26,914 nt of DNA from Elysia marginata (Eukaryota > Mollusca > Gastropoda > Plakobranchidae): NCBI GenBank assembly GCA_019649035.1, contig BMAT01000426.1, positions 99,526 to 126,439 of the forward strand, written 5' to 3'. Shown piece by piece: positions 9,101-19,791 of this stretch; within the stretch, counting starts at the first letter, position 1, and the number at the start of each line of letters is the position of its first letter. A model generated the notes under the pieces. It was given only the letters and a program-made list of their open reading frames with translations, searched no databases and was not told where the DNA came from. Position numbers and translations under genes: made by a program.

Positions 9101-10016
9101 ATCCAAGAACACTTGCTTGCTTAGAATATTTAAGAAAAGCTCTAAGAAATATGCTGATAGATCTTTCCGTAGTTTTGTACCACCCTTTTGGAATTCTTTG
9201 CCAATTTGACACCAGTTCAAAACATGTGTAAAATATATCGTATGAAATTTAATTTCCGCCTCTGTACACAGATGGTTGTTTGAATGTGCTCTCTAAGTAG
9301 ACAAACTTATTGAATAGGGGTTTTGTATAATTGTAAACTACCTTATGTTTAAGCGAGGGAATGGGTGTGCCTAGAGCCATAATACATGTCTTTGCAACCA
9401 GTGCAAATGAGACAGATGCCACAATATTCACATTCCAAGGCTTGCTTTGTTGAACTTGAAGAGTGCATCTTTCTGGGCTGCTGAACGTTAATAATTTGAT
9501 AGATGTATCAAAATCATTTTTGTGGAAAGTTTGTAAACTTTTGTTGTGAATGACCAGTCGGGTAACCCATGTAAAGCACTTAGAGCATTTAGTAGATTAA
9601 GTGATATAGATAAAAAAAAAAGCTCTTTCTTTTTCTTCAAGGTTTAAAATATAGACAAAGGGAAAAGAAAGAAAAGACTTTTAGAAGGCTTTTAGTTTTT
9701 GTCACATGAAGATTTCTAACACTGGGCTCATCTGCACTGGTTGCTAGACATATACTTGGATTCAGCGGATTATAAATGTTATTATTATTACCGTTGATTT
9801 TATAATCAAGATTCATACCAAGTTGAAGAAATAAAAATGTTTGTAATAACTAGTAACAGTATTATTCATTTTCTTTATCTTTTTTCTTACAGGTCCATTC
9901 CTGTGGACTCTCCACCGTCAGACCACAAAAGAAATGCTCAGATGTCTAAAATGGTTACACTTGTTCCTCCTTGTAATCCTTTTAACTCCTATGAAAAGGA
10001 ACATGTGCAAGTTTGA
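3002..10016 (+). CDS. Spliced gene, possible SPATA48/SPMIP7-like sperm microtubule-inner protein (5' partial)
   Basis: Eight exons (3002-3188, 4832-4970, 5510-5577, 6060-6140, 6462-6503, 7528-7635, 8170-8286, 9893-10016) have AG acceptors and GT donors and join without a stop into 287 complete codons ending at TGA 10014-10016. Residues are numbered from the first complete codon. Visible features: YMYGTSTQRGYEEVPWDNF around 53-71, KLWPPVST around 74-81, SQRWHNKRYDSAAQEWQ at 92-108, and a duplicated motif QIPLYSGCIG (167-176) and NIPLYTGCTLW (211-221). There is no obvious signal peptide or membrane segment. The short proline/tyrosine-rich repeats and TxQRxY style recall sperm-tail microtubule inner proteins, and from memory the closest is SPATA48/SPMIP7; this is unchecked. 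If right, it would bind inside sperm flagellar doublet microtubules. The amino end is missing. Confidence 0.7.
3564..3587 (+). CDS. Possible 24-nt optional microexon
   Basis: A good acceptor (TTTATTTTGCAG, ending 3563) is followed by a frame in the correct phase. A GTATGG donor at 3588 would give an exon of exactly 24 nt, inserting LAAYKREK-type sequence between Arg62 and Gly63 without shifting the frame. The donor is only moderate, and the direct splice from 3188 to 4832 also reads through cleanly. I treat it as an optional or false exon. Confidence 0.2.
3646..4640 (+). mobile_element. 5'-truncated, decayed LINE: RNase H domain and zinc-knuckle tail
   Basis: Plus-strand frames with frameshifts contain IPPYKMHTFPKV (about 3676), then W-KIYTNGSATDAVRN (about 3808), the RNase H strand that normally reads YTDGS. 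The first catalytic Asp is therefore Asn. Next comes LRQKLLELGARVGKL-like sequence with WIRGHSKIEGN and K-D-AK (about 4060-4180), the carboxyl RNase H motif. After that are LRTGHNRLAKHM and C-CG--AETTEHILQEC (about 4340-4460), a zinc-knuckle tail. The order fits the end of jockey/CR1-like LINE polyproteins. The element ends near 4620 in a GAAGAAGAAG run. It sits inside the 3189-4831 intron, on the sense strand, and lacks the reverse transcriptase. Confidence 0.85.
4832..4970 (+). CDS. Exon b of the plus-strand gene
   Basis: Acceptor TTTTCCAG ends at 4831 and donor CAG/GTAAAA starts at 4971. The first base completes Arg62 (AG+G). It encodes residues 63-108, from GYEEVPWDNF to AAQEWQ, and ends on a codon boundary. 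Composition is clearly protein-like (KLWPP, SQRWHNKRY). Confidence 0.85.
5510..5577 (+). CDS. Exon c of the plus-strand gene
   Basis: Acceptor TTTCCCTCAG ends at 5509 and a strong donor GTAAGT starts at 5578. Starting in phase 0, it encodes AVGRGLDMFLPRNGYYQNRP and two more residues, ending with two bases of Leu131. Confidence 0.85.
5810..6050. repeat. Dispersed repeat, copy 1 (intronic)
   Basis: Shows diverged but extended similarity in the same orientation to 24000-24225. Shared blocks include CCAGAGTGAATGAGT (here about 5907) and a block with TTTCAT followed by CTTTTGTGGAAAATATTAAA (about 6000-6033). The family is not recognised; it may be a SINE or a non-autonomous DNA element. It lies in the intron before the 6060 exon, running almost up to the acceptor. 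Boundaries are approximate. Confidence 0.5.
6060..6140 (+). CDS. Exon d of the plus-strand gene
   Basis: Acceptor AAATATAG ends at 6059 and donor CTG/GTATGA starts at 6141. The first base completes Leu131 (TT+A). It encodes DKEEKIDLEMALIHSPLTQD and a further YVYLN segment, and leaves TG for the next exon. It has more acidic character than its neighbours. Confidence 0.75.
6462..6503 (+). CDS. 42-nt microexon of the plus-strand gene
   Basis: Acceptor TATATTCAG ends at 6461 and donor CAG/GTCAGT starts at 6504. Its length is a multiple of three. In the inherited phase it gives Cys158, then SSPCSRVQQIPLY and two bases of Ser172, so its end joins the next exon to form IPLYSGCIG. That matches IPLYTGCTLW made by the later 8170 exon, which is the main reason to accept it. 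Skipping it would keep the frame but lose the motif. Confidence 0.75.
6925..7016. repeat. 27-bp perfect foldback with an extra flipped copy
   Basis: Arms 6925-6951 and 6958-6984 are perfect reverse complements around the 6-nt loop GCTTTA. From 6985 the sequence ATAATTATGTCTTTAT recurs and continues TTAAAGCATAAAGACA, which is the same stem-loop with the loop in reverse-complement orientation. It lies in an intron of the plus-strand gene. A replication template switch or a small foldback element could explain it. Confidence 0.9.
7118..7251 (+). repeat. Direct repeat of a 19-bp unit
   Basis: CCTCATGTGGCGTTTAAAT occurs at 7118-7136 and again, identical, at 7233-7251, 115 bp apart, within a wider GC-richer patch (about 7085-7310). 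It could be the flank or internal duplication of a degenerate mobile element. No element name can be given. Confidence 0.8.
7528..7635 (+). CDS. Exon f of the plus-strand gene
   Basis: Acceptor TTGTCCTCAG ends at 7527 and donor CA/GTGAGT starts at 7636. It encodes residues 173-207, opening GCIGAENLEEIDNANEKF and continuing with LPYTIKRSAVPRPSETG. It completes the first IPLYSGC repeat begun by the microexon. Confidence 0.85.
8170..8286 (+). CDS. Exon g of the plus-strand gene
   Basis: Acceptor TTCCACAG ends at 8169 and donor AA/GTAAGT starts at 8287. The first base completes His208. It encodes RPNIPLYTGCTLWQGYYAPA and HSKPSEREYLQPTTTTVH, carrying the second copy of the IPLY(S/T)GC motif (212-218). 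Confidence 0.9.
8791..9618 (+). mobile_element. Decayed LINE (CR1/L2-like) tail
   Basis: Plus-strand frames with shifts contain LPNKVRNKLQCFQNHATRF (8791-8850), KRVQIIPMFKELHWLLA (about 8869-8920) and YADRSFRSFVPPFWNSLP (about 9150-9206). These match the conserved C-terminus of CR1/L2/jockey-type polyproteins (KLQ..QN.AAR, I.P.LKELHWLP, GDRAFS..AP.LWNSLP). The 3' part holds GTAAAGCACTTAGAGCA near 9570, the usual GTAAAGCGCT-type 3' end of such elements, then a poly-A run at about 9613. It lies in the last intron of the plus-strand gene, on the sense strand, and is inactive. Confidence 0.8.
9893..10016 (+). CDS. Terminal coding exon of the plus-strand gene
   Basis: Acceptor TTTTTTCTTACAG ends at 9892. 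The first base completes Lys247. It encodes SIPVDSPPSDHKRNAQMSKM and a further 20 residues (248-287) rich in Pro and polar residues, ending EKEHVQV and TGA at 10014-10016. Confidence 0.85.
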
Positions 10017-10195
10017 AAGGATTTTTACCTGTTTACAGTATTCTAAGACTGTCCATAAACTCTATACGCCCCTTTCAAAATAGTTGCGTTAAGCAGCTTT
10101 GAACAAAGCATTCTCTTAATGGTTTACACGTCCCATCATTTCCCAAGTCTATTTCTACACCTGTCAGTATTAAAGTTTAATTTTAAACAATTTTT
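10017..10195 (+). terminator. 3' UTR and likely poly(A) signal of the plus-strand gene
   Basis: A hexamer variant ATTAAA at 10169-10174 lies about 150 nt after the stop, followed by T-rich sequence and a GT-containing stretch near 10215. It is a plausible cleavage signal. A canonical AATAAA on this strand occurs only at 11836-11841, which could serve a longer transcript. Confidence 0.4.
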
Positions 10196-10199
10196 CTCC

Positions 10200-11240
10200 A
10201 TTTCTGTAATTTAAGTTGTGATATATTGATTATAAGAATAGTGATATTTTGCTTTTCTCAGAGTACTGAGTTTTTGTATGAATGACAACTATGTCTTATT
10301 GTGATATTGTTTAAAAGACAGTTACATGGATATCCAACAATTCTTGTTCATAGATATATTTATGCTTAATGAAATGGCAAAGTTTCCTGTTTATGGGGTT
10401 GGCTTGCATCTTTCTCTCAAATTTGTAAGCAACATATTGTTTTTGTATGAGATTATCTGTATATAATTTTCAATTTTCTTGTCTGATGCTTTTTATTTTT
10501 TTGGCTCAAATTTTCAAACCTTTGTAAATCACATGTACTCAAAAAATATTTTGTGTATACATGTTCACAAACTTGTTTACACAACATTGGTTTTTAAAAA
10601 TTCTTAAGGGGCAGTTGAGCATAATGTTATGACATTTTAAAAAGATTCATGGACAGACTGTGATAATTTTCAGTTCAGATGCAAAAAAAGAGCCTTTTAA
10701 CTCTGCGAATTTGCCTTAACCTTTTCAAATTAACTTGATTTGCATGATTGATTGTTGCCTTTCTATTTGCAGATCACTAAACATGAACAATCTTTTTCTG
10801 CACCCTTTTTTATTTGTAGATGTCTTCACTTTCTCTCACCTATCACTTGTATCTCATGCCCGGACAATCATTGTTATGTATCTACAGAAGTTAAATTTTT
10901 CTTTAAATAGTAGTCAGAGTCAGCATTATTATTAAGATATGAAGCAAATCATTAAACCTGCATTGTGTCTCAAACAAAAAGGTTTTTGTTTTCTTTTTTT
11001 TATGTGCCCTTAAAATTCTTTACTTTTAAGCATTTGGGTATTTGAATGATGGAAATTTTATTGTCAAACCCATACTAACTCTTTGTTCATATTGAAAGCC
11101 CATGTTGAGATAAGAATGCTTTGCTATTCTATACAGTGGATCTTGACTATATTGACCTTGGCCGTCGCAAAACCTTGGCAATAATGAATGCTTTTCAAAG
11201 AACAGTTCAATGTCTAAGCAATAGTACCTAAACTTCTGAC
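10200..11240. other. Intergenic, T-rich, no gene seen
   Basis: T-rich on the plus strand with no recognisable coding or RNA gene. The open frame at 10735-10935 has no protein-like features. This may be distal 3' UTR of the plus-strand gene if the AATAAA near 11836 is used. Confidence 0.4.
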
Positions 11241-11446
11241 TTAACGACTAAAGGCTATTAAAAACCTTGGCTGTAACAAGGATCTATTAAGCAAGCTTAC
11301 TAAACTTGCCAGGTGTTTCGTTGACTGACAAATCCTAAGTTTGCACGGCGTATCAATTGACAGGTAAATGATGACAGTGCGTGACAGTAGACCTGGTTTC
11401 AACACTGAGTCAACAAGTCTAGACACAAAGTTGCAAGAAAAATCCA

Positions 11447-11746
11447 CTAAGTTTGAACATAGTTATTTGGAAAATCAATATGACGATATACATTGTCGGT
11501 AAAGAATAGGATTGCATCTTCTTTACCTTTATTAGCTTGATAAGGACACTGGTTGGTATTGCTATCTCGTTTTGTGAAAGAAGTAAGTTTTTTCATAATA
11601 ATTTTTTCTAGACATTTCATTGGTACTGATGTAAGGGCAACTGGTCTTGAACCATTGCATTCAATGACAGGCGCTCTTTTTGGGATAGGTGTTATTTTAG
11701 ACAATTTCCACAAAGATGGAACCTTATTATTAATCTTATCCTGAAA
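11447..11746 (-). mobile_element. Fragment of LINE reverse transcriptase
   Basis: The minus-strand frame reads VPSLWKLSKITPIPKR, then N-SRPVALTSVPMKCLEKII, then Y-ANKGKEDAILFFTDNVYRH and stops at 11449-11447. This matches the start of the LINE reverse transcriptase domain (WK.S.I.PIPK, RP.ALTS..MK..ER, Y..NRS.EDA). Similarity is lost immediately after, where the next catalytic strands should begin, and the 5' side ends at an A-run (about 11745-11757 on the plus strand). It is a short internal fragment and cannot be active. Confidence 0.85.
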
Positions 11747-11925
11747 AAAAAAAAAACAAACTATTGCCGAAATATTCTTGTGCTATTTCTACATCCCGGA
11801 ACTAATGTACCTTTTTTCATAGTTTTAGAGATTTCAATAAACTAATTATTTAACCCTGTACTGTGTATATCATACGCAGAAACGTACCATACATATTACA
11901 TTTAGGACATTAGCTTTAATGCCAA

Positions 11926-11951
11926 GTGTATCATAATCATATATGATACAC
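11926..11951. repeat. Short hairpin
   Basis: GTGTATCATA (11926-11935) and TATGATACAC (11942-11951) are exact reverse complements around a 6-nt loop. No uridine run follows on either strand, so there is no case for a transcription terminator. Confidence 0.6.
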
Positions 11952-11959
11952 ATTCCAGA

Positions 11960-14900
11960 ACAAGAACTTGACAACAAGGAATAAACTTATTGTAAAATAA
12001 TGTAATCAAACATCAAAAGATATCCTCCAATCTTCTTTCCTTCTCTTTCTTATGGGGTTATGATTCTTGCCAATGGGTTCTAATGTTAACTAGAAACGTT
12101 CTTTTACACACACATAGTATGTACATATGAACTCAAAGATGTGCACATAAATTTAAAAAATCTTGTACCAGAATTTATTGATACTAATTAGAGCTTACAT
12201 GTAAAAAACAAAAGAGCCACACTTTTCATTCTAAAAATTTACTTCAAAATCTTTAATGTACAAGCACAACTCATCTTCACTTAAAAAAAAAAACAACAGA
12301 AAACGCAATGCTATGTTAAACTACATTCAGTCAGCAAACATAAAAAAGCTTAATTAGGGGTCCTCTACTCTATTATAATATGGGGTGGTTACATAATGTC
12401 ACAGCACAACATTGTCTGCTGGTCTAAAACAATTCTTTTGATTAAAAGTCAATCAGATAGATATTCACTTTGAAAGGATTTATGATTTGCTACTCACATT
12501 CAATAATTACGCGGTAGAATCATATATGACATAATTCTATATAACATCAGTTCAATAACACATGCAATTAAGACTTCTTACATATTATACAAAACATCAG
12601 TAGATGTTCTAAGCCTATGATACAAAAACATAACAAATTAAAAAATATAGATAGACAAATTTAAAGCAGGAAACAGCAGGTTCTGGGCAGCAATGATTTC
12701 AATTTGATACAAACAAGTACTGTTTTAAAAAAAATGTACTTAAGGGGAAATCTTTAATGTTGCTATACAAAGAAAATGCAAACTAATAAAAGTAAAAAAA
12801 TGTTTTTGACTCTGAGTAAATATTTAACTAATAGTCCCTAGGTTGAAATTTAAGAGTAAGAAACAAGATGAATAACTAGGCATTAATAAATTAATCTGCT
12901 GCTGTCAATTCAAAATGTTCAGCATTATTCATCAGCTCCTTAAAGGTGGCAGATGACATCAGAGAGCTTTAACTATCTTTGAAATTTGAATTTGATATCA
13001 GTGGCTCAACATGAACACATAAATCCATTAACTGCTGACATCTTAAACAAATTCACAATTTTACCATCCATTCAGAAAGCCAAGCAAATTTCAAAATTAA
13101 TTTATAGGAACAGCAAGGGCATGTCCACTTTTTACAGTATCATAGATAAAAACATCTTGTAGCTACAAGGATCATCTAGGTAAATAATGTTTATGATTTT
13201 TCAAATTTCTGAGACTCAGTTTTAGCAAAGGCCTTAATATATACGAATTTAGCTTTAGCTGTTTATATTTACAGACCGCAAAACACCACACAACCTAAAA
13301 AAATATTTATGTACTTGTTTAAATATTAAGATTATTGTTTTTCTCTCTCTGTCTCACGTGCGCAGGGTTTATTGCTCTTTATTTTAAATAAATAGATGAT
13401 TTTATTCATTATAATCAGGCTAAAGAAGGTTTGTATTATCCTGCAATGTGCTAATGAGAAGTTTTTAACAAATTTGCAATGCATACAAAAACAATACAGA
13501 CAAAAGAGAAATCATATTTTGGAGAAAAAAATGTAAAAGCAGTGGAAAAAAGCCTTTCTACATATGACCAATTTAGGTTTCTTGAGTTTTAAGATTTGGA
13601 GTTTCAGAAATGTTCTTCAGACATTTTTTTTTCACAACAATGCATTCATTACTGATTGCCAGAGTAAATGTCTAAGTCTATGAGAACAAAAAAGGTTTGA
13701 TAGCTGAAGATTTTTGGGACTTTCTTTGGCAGGGGTCCTTGATGCAGTCAAATAAATATCTTTCAAACCTGAATTATTTATATATTTGCTTAATTCAAAC
13801 TGCATTCAATTACCAGTTCTATTTTTCTTTTGCAATGTTTACTGCTAATTCTTTTTTTTTTTATTCAAAGTTAAATTTTGTTCCCAATGGGTCCAAAATA
13901 TCTGAAATGCACTGGAGTTGGCTATTGTTTTGAGAAAGTTAAGGATAAAGTCAGCTTGAGACACTTGCAACTCCTTAGCAGAGAGTTCAATACCCTAATT
14001 TTTGTTATTTCTTTTCACAATTTGTGTATTTTTGTGACATTTACATTTACTTCAACACTATGTACATTTAAGAGATTCTAATTACTTGAGGTCCAAGTTC
14101 TAAGTTTAAAAGTTAAGTTGTCTCTCTATAATTTTATAAACAATGAAAAAGGCACAAGTTTGAGAATTCTTCAATATACACCTGCAAACCACAGAATAAT
14201 TATTTTAAGAGACAATACAGAATTTCAATCAAGTATTTTTAATCATATTCATACTACTTCAAATGATCTCCAAAAATAATGTTCCAAAGAGGTTTGTGTG
14301 TGTTTGTTGTTCTCAATTTCAGCAAAACCAAGATTTGAACTGCATGTGAGGTTAACTCACATTCATATCCCGAGTTGCTATTTAGTGTAACTAAAAATCA
14401 GGGGTCTTAGAGAGTAACTTTCACAGAATTAAAGAAAAATATGCCGCTAGCTGTTCATTGGAACATATGGAGATCTGATTACAAAAGAGAAGTTATCAGC
14501 TCATTAGCTGAACCAACCAGGCAGTATTTGTGGAACCTAAACAAGAAAATTGTAAAGTAGGTGGCTTCAATAGTACCAAAAAAAAGGGTGGAGGTGGGGA
14601 TGACAGAAGTCTAGACTTCATCAAAGCTCATATTGCACACAGTAAATAAAAATCCTAGACAAATCTTTATGATGATGAATGTAGCCAATGCAAAAAGCAA
14701 ATCACATCTCAAATACAAATGTAGATCAATGATGTAGACTGGTTTACCTGTCATAAAACTCTTGGTAAATATTAATCAATGATCATTAATGGAAACACAG
14801 ACTTCAGGCAGTTCTTTTACGTCATAAAAAATTGTACAAAGAGTTTCACCTAAATAAAAAAAAATGTACAATTCAGTTGTATAAAAATGCAGCATAAATG

Positions 14901-16150
14901 GAAGGCTAGGCACTTAATGGCAGTAAAGCATAAGATGGTAAAAACTTAAAAGCATTCTTGATCTGTGAAAAAATTGCTAATTTTTTCGTTTTTTTTTTCA
15001 TTTGGCATTAAATTTTGAGCCATCAAGTAACTGAAAGACAATAGCGCTGCACAAGGTTTTAAAAAGATGGTTTTCAAGTGCTTCTGTTTTTTACCCATAA
15101 CTGTTACCCATCAGCATACTTTATAACTTAAGGAAAAATCAAATGAAACCATAATGTACATATGCATTATCATTACAAAAATACATCAATTTCTTTAGTT
15201 GAATGTGGTGGGGAAGTTATTAGGCATTTGTTAAACATCTGCCCTGTGCTGCCTTATTAGATATTGAGGAAATTTCAAGAATATAGAAGCATGTAATCAA
15301 TATCCTTTGAAACATTTTAAGAAGCTTTCAAACTATCAGGCAATTCTGCAAAATCCCAAGCAAGTCAAATAAAGCTAAGAGAAATCGTCAGCGTTCAGCA
15401 GAGTAATATTCAAACTATTCTTTCTTGGCAGATGACATTAACAACGTTGTAAACTTCATCATATTGGGTCCCACAAAGTGCTGCTACATGAATGCTAAAG
15501 AACTATTTCAAATTATACTTTATAAAACAATCATGCCTTATGGTCAAAGAAGCTTGTCAAGAATCAGTTATCATATCAGGCCTTTCTCTCAACTTAAATG
15601 ATTAAGAGAAAGCCTCTAAAAAAACCTGCATGCAAAAACCAACATATAGCCATCTCAGTTTTTTTAGAATTGTGTCATTACGTTGTTGGGCTCTCTTGCA
15701 ATACTTGTTAAGATATCCTGCAATTGTCTAACAACTAATGATCTAATGAAGTCATGATTTCTACACTTCAAGATGTTGCTATTTTCAGTGATGCTTTCAA
15801 ACATTAACAATTGCATGACATCATCAATATTTGGTGGAAAGATAAAAAACTTCTTTTAATTTGAAGTAGAGTAAAAGATTTTAATGAAACTAAAATTTTA
15901 GAAGGCGTTTTCTCAAATTTGAATTTTCCTTTAAACTGATTGCAAGACAATTGCAATTATAAAACTCACTAAAAAAAACTGTGACAAAATCTGGATTAAA
16001 AAAAGGTGCAAGGGAAGAATAGACACTAGACAAATTCAGTTTTCATTTCAATGAGCATCTGTTAAATGAAGGAACTTAAAATTCATAAAGGCTATATAAT
16101 AGAACTCATAGTTTAGCTAGCCCATAGCTTTATTTTAATAATGGATATGG
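11960..16150. other. Gene-free A-rich region; possible distal 3' UTR of the kinase gene
   Basis: No ORF, RNA gene or recognisable element was found. The plus strand is A-rich (minus strand T-rich), as in the introns of the minus-strand kinase gene. A minus-strand AATAAA at 12179-12174 is followed on that strand by a TGTGTGTG-type tract (plus 12107-12118). These are the parts of a poly(A) site, so a very long 3' UTR is possible but unproven. Confidence 0.35.
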
Positions 16151-16153
16151 TTG

Positions 16154-16461
16154 AGGAATTTGTGAAAAAAAAATATTTGAAAACTTGAAATTTTTCACTG
16201 AAAAATTTTTTGAAAACTTGCTAATAAATAGTTTAAACAGAAAATTATTGACTAAAACCGCTACAGAATTAAAATTCAAGAAACTGAAAGATTAATTGTG
16301 GAATTTGTAAAAAAAAATGGAAAAAACTTGAAATTTTTCATTGAAAAATGAATTTTAAAAAAAAACAACTTGCAAATAAATAATTCATACTGCATTAGGC
16401 AAATAGAAAATTGTTGACTGAAACCCCTACTGAATTAAAATTCAAGAAACTGAAAGATTAA
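16154..16461. repeat. Diverged tandem duplication, about 145-165 bp unit
   Basis: Copy 1 (about 16154-16295) and copy 2 (about 16299-16461) share, in the same order, GGAATTTGT plus an A-run, AACTTGAAATTTTTCA, a CTTG-AAATAAATA block, GAAAATT-TTGACT, and AATTAAAATTCAAGAAACTG followed by AAAGATTAA. Copy 2 carries small insertions. The region is non-coding. Confidence 0.85.
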
Positions 16462-17455
16462 GAAAAACTAATAAGGAATATATAGGAAAAGGTTGATACA
16501 CCAAAATGTGATTCTTAATTAAACAATGGTTTTTATTTCCAGAATTTCCTAACAGGTGCAAATAAAGAAAAAGCTTAAATATCATTGTATCCCTTAAAGT
16601 AACTAAAAAAAGAAGTTATGAATTTGTGATATGGGACCCTGGATTTTTAAATACTCATAGCCTGCCTTAAACTTCTCCATAGCAGTTTTCCAGCAAATTT
16701 GATAGCAAGACAAACAACATGAGAAGGATTTTTTTTTCAAACTATTGTAAAGCTGTTTAACATCTAAATTGTAACCAATGAGAAAATGATGTAGTGTGCA
16801 AAATACAGTGCCTAATCAAAAATAATGAAAATAGTGACATTATCAGATTTTTAGTCTGTCTATAAGTCAAGCTTCACTATAGTAACATTAGATTGACATT
16901 ATGAAATGTAAAAACAATGTGCTGTTTTTTCAATATAGATTTAGAGTAGGGTGAACATAGTACTACAACTATAACTACACTATATACAGGGTTGAGTAAA
17001 CTGGAAATGTATTTACTTTTAGTGCTGTATGTATCACTGAGTTAAAAGCAGTACATCTGCCAACATGGGTATGCAGTAACATACACAAAATATTTCACAA
17101 ATTTTATACTGTTTTGCTTCCATTATTTAACAAACCAATGTTTGGTAACTAAATGTACTTTTTATCAAGCAAAGGTTAAATAAACACACATATGATATAT
17201 ACAGAATTATTATAAATATAATACAGTCCTTGTGAAAACAAAAAAGAAAAGTGAATATTATTGGTTTGAAAATAGAAATTCCCTTGCATAAATGTGTGGA
17301 TGAACTAGAAACGTGCAGGGTGTCAACTGGGTGTGTGAAAAAAAAATATTGTGAAAAAGTGAAGAAAATTCTGGCACAAATCACCCAGGCAAATTTTGAA
17401 ATAAAGCAATTTGTTTGTGAAGAGCCTTTTAGAATGCTCGTAAATGTTACATAGG
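16462..17455. other. Gene-free A-rich stretch
   Basis: No recognisable gene. The plus-strand frame at 17251-17454 runs up to the N gap but its translation resembles nothing I know and overlaps an equally long frame on the other strand. Confidence 0.4.
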
Positions 17456-17481
17456 NNAAAAAAAAAAAAAAAAAAAAAAAA
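17456..17481. other. Two-base N gap followed by a poly-A run
   Basis: Two undetermined bases (17456-17457) precede about 24 consecutive A. This is probably a sequencing or assembly uncertainty at a homopolymer. The true A-run length, and anything lost at the gap, cannot be known from this sequence. Confidence 0.9.
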
Positions 17482-19790
17482 GCTTATCATTATTGAATAT
17501 ATACAGAGTCACTTGAGGGCAACAAAATACATTTGGCATGACACTAGGAACTAAGGCCACCCTCGCCCCTTCAAAAATATTAAATAATTAAAACCACAAT
17601 AGGTCTATAACAATAGAAGACCAGAAAAAGGAAGTAAGAGTAAAATTAACACCAACGAATTTTTTAAAAAAAAATGTTATGCCTCCATTTTGGAATGTCT
17701 ACAGCTTAATTTAAAATATTGCACAATTTAAATTCATACAGTTAAAAAGATAATGTAATTTCCTAAACCATTAAATTTTTCAAGACAATTAATTAACAGA
17801 TAAAAACTGACAGCCATGTTCAGTTGCAAGAAATAGGATTTTTACACATAATTATGATCCAGTCAGTTGGTTTTTTTTTTAACCAAATGTCTTTCAGACA
17901 TCTCGACCTTTTATCTTTAATGTCTAGTTAACTTACAACCTTTTTCTTCTGTGTGGCAGTGTGCATTTCATGGCTCCAGAATTCAAGTTTCTGAACAGGT
18001 CCTCTAATTGTGCCTTTCAATTTGTTGTTTTTGTGAAGATTAATTGGGCAATATATTCTATGGCCATTGCAACATTTCAATACATCTGGATAATTGTATT
18101 ATCAACATTTCAATAAGCCAGACAACCACTATAATAGTTTTTATTACAATCCATCTGTTTCCAGGTCAAACCATTTGGCTCTGTTCACATTATATGAACG
18201 GGGATTTATATTCATTTCTAAATGTCGCCATTAAAAAATATCCATATTTATTATCTAAACAAATCCTGAAAATATCCTGGAATGGATGTTGTAGAAGATA
18301 AGGCAAGGCTGTTTATAGCTGTTTCTAAAAACATATAGTGAGTGGATGGAAAGCTAAAATGTGACTACCTTAGCTATGAGTACTATTATTCTCAGGGGTT
18401 CATACAATTAAACCAATTTAAAGAGAAAAAGATTTGCAAAAGAGAAAACTTAGCTTGATCATCAGAACATACCTAAAGAGTGAAATCACTTGATTCCAAC
18501 TCTAAACTTCATGTAGATAAATAACAATCTGCTATAACGAAAACTTACTTTTAAAACAATGCAAGTGGAAAATAACAGAATAAGGAATGGTCTACAGATA
18601 CAATACCAAGGCATGAATATTATCCTTTCCTTTTTAAATACAAGGATCTAAAATATCAATCACCAAAGACACAGGATAAAGCCTTTAGCACATAAGCAAA
18701 ACGAATTTAGAAAATCAACCACTATTTAACTACTTGTCAAAATTGATGCATGTCTTGTTTGTGTTAAGACCACAGCACATACTACAGGATTCAGAAGTCT
18801 AAAGTACGATGAACAACATCGAAAACTCTACATTAGATAGGATGAGCTTTTCAAATCAAACCTTTTGCATATATAAAACTACAACAAACGGAAATCAAAA
18901 GGCAAACAGTCATGTGATGCATTTCACTACACATTGAAAAATGTATAATATCAGTATGCTTGGGGGTGGTGTAAAGAGAGTTTGGCTTTCACTCGGCATA
19001 AGGTAGTGATATGAAGTCAATTTAAAAGCAGAAAGTGTAAAAGGTACATGATGGCATTTATTGTAAAATTCGATGTATGTTTCCTAATTGTTTTCCCTGA
19101 CATGAAAAAATGACAAAGGAGAAAAGGAAACAATATATAAAGCATTAGGGATGTTTATCTCTTTCTGCTCTTATTTGCACCACTTTTTTGCCATAGTCAT
19201 ATCTTTATAAAACAATGTTAAACAGTTTCAACATTTTTAAAGCTGAGGTTTCATTATAAAAACTGTATTAAAACCTTTAGGAGAATACCCGCCACATTCT
19301 GTAACTTTATAAAACAACTTTGTTTCAATCCATACGCAAAAGTGTCAAAGCAATACAAATTCAGCACAGCTCATCTTCAACAAAACCCAATGCATAATTA
19401 ATAATACCCTTTGCAGCATTTGTTCAACAAAGGTTTATGAACACAAGTTCATTTATTTATAACACCTCTACTATTATCTGTATAATCTGAAGTTCAAAAG
19501 AAAAAAAAACATCTATATTACCAGACCTCAAAATTTTACTGACACCCTGTGGTGATAATCCAAAAATCTCATTGTGAGGCTAGGCTTATTACAGTGAGAT
19601 TCATCAAACAGAAATTTATTGCCAAACTCACTCCACATTCACAACTTTCCATAAGAGCTGCCTGAATAGTCTCATTGACAAGTTTTGAAAATTTCCTTTT
19701 TTTTTTCAAAATATTAAAGTGATTTTGATCTAATTTACAGATACTTAAATATTTGTGAAACTAAACTCATAATGAAATTAAAAAAAAAAA
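17482..19790. other. Gene-free A-rich stretch
   Basis: No recognisable protein, RNA gene or element. The frame at 18044-18301 is low-complexity hydrophobic sequence without family features. Confidence 0.4.
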
Positions 19791-19791
19791 A

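Noticed and set aside
13330-13375. TCTC-rich tract with CACGTG E-box
   Set aside because: A single six-base motif without a gene nearby is expected by chance.
17127-17454. Two overlapping frames of 67 and 85 codons next to the N gap
   Set aside because: They lie on opposite strands over the same bases, with no family resemblance and no splice or poly(A) context.
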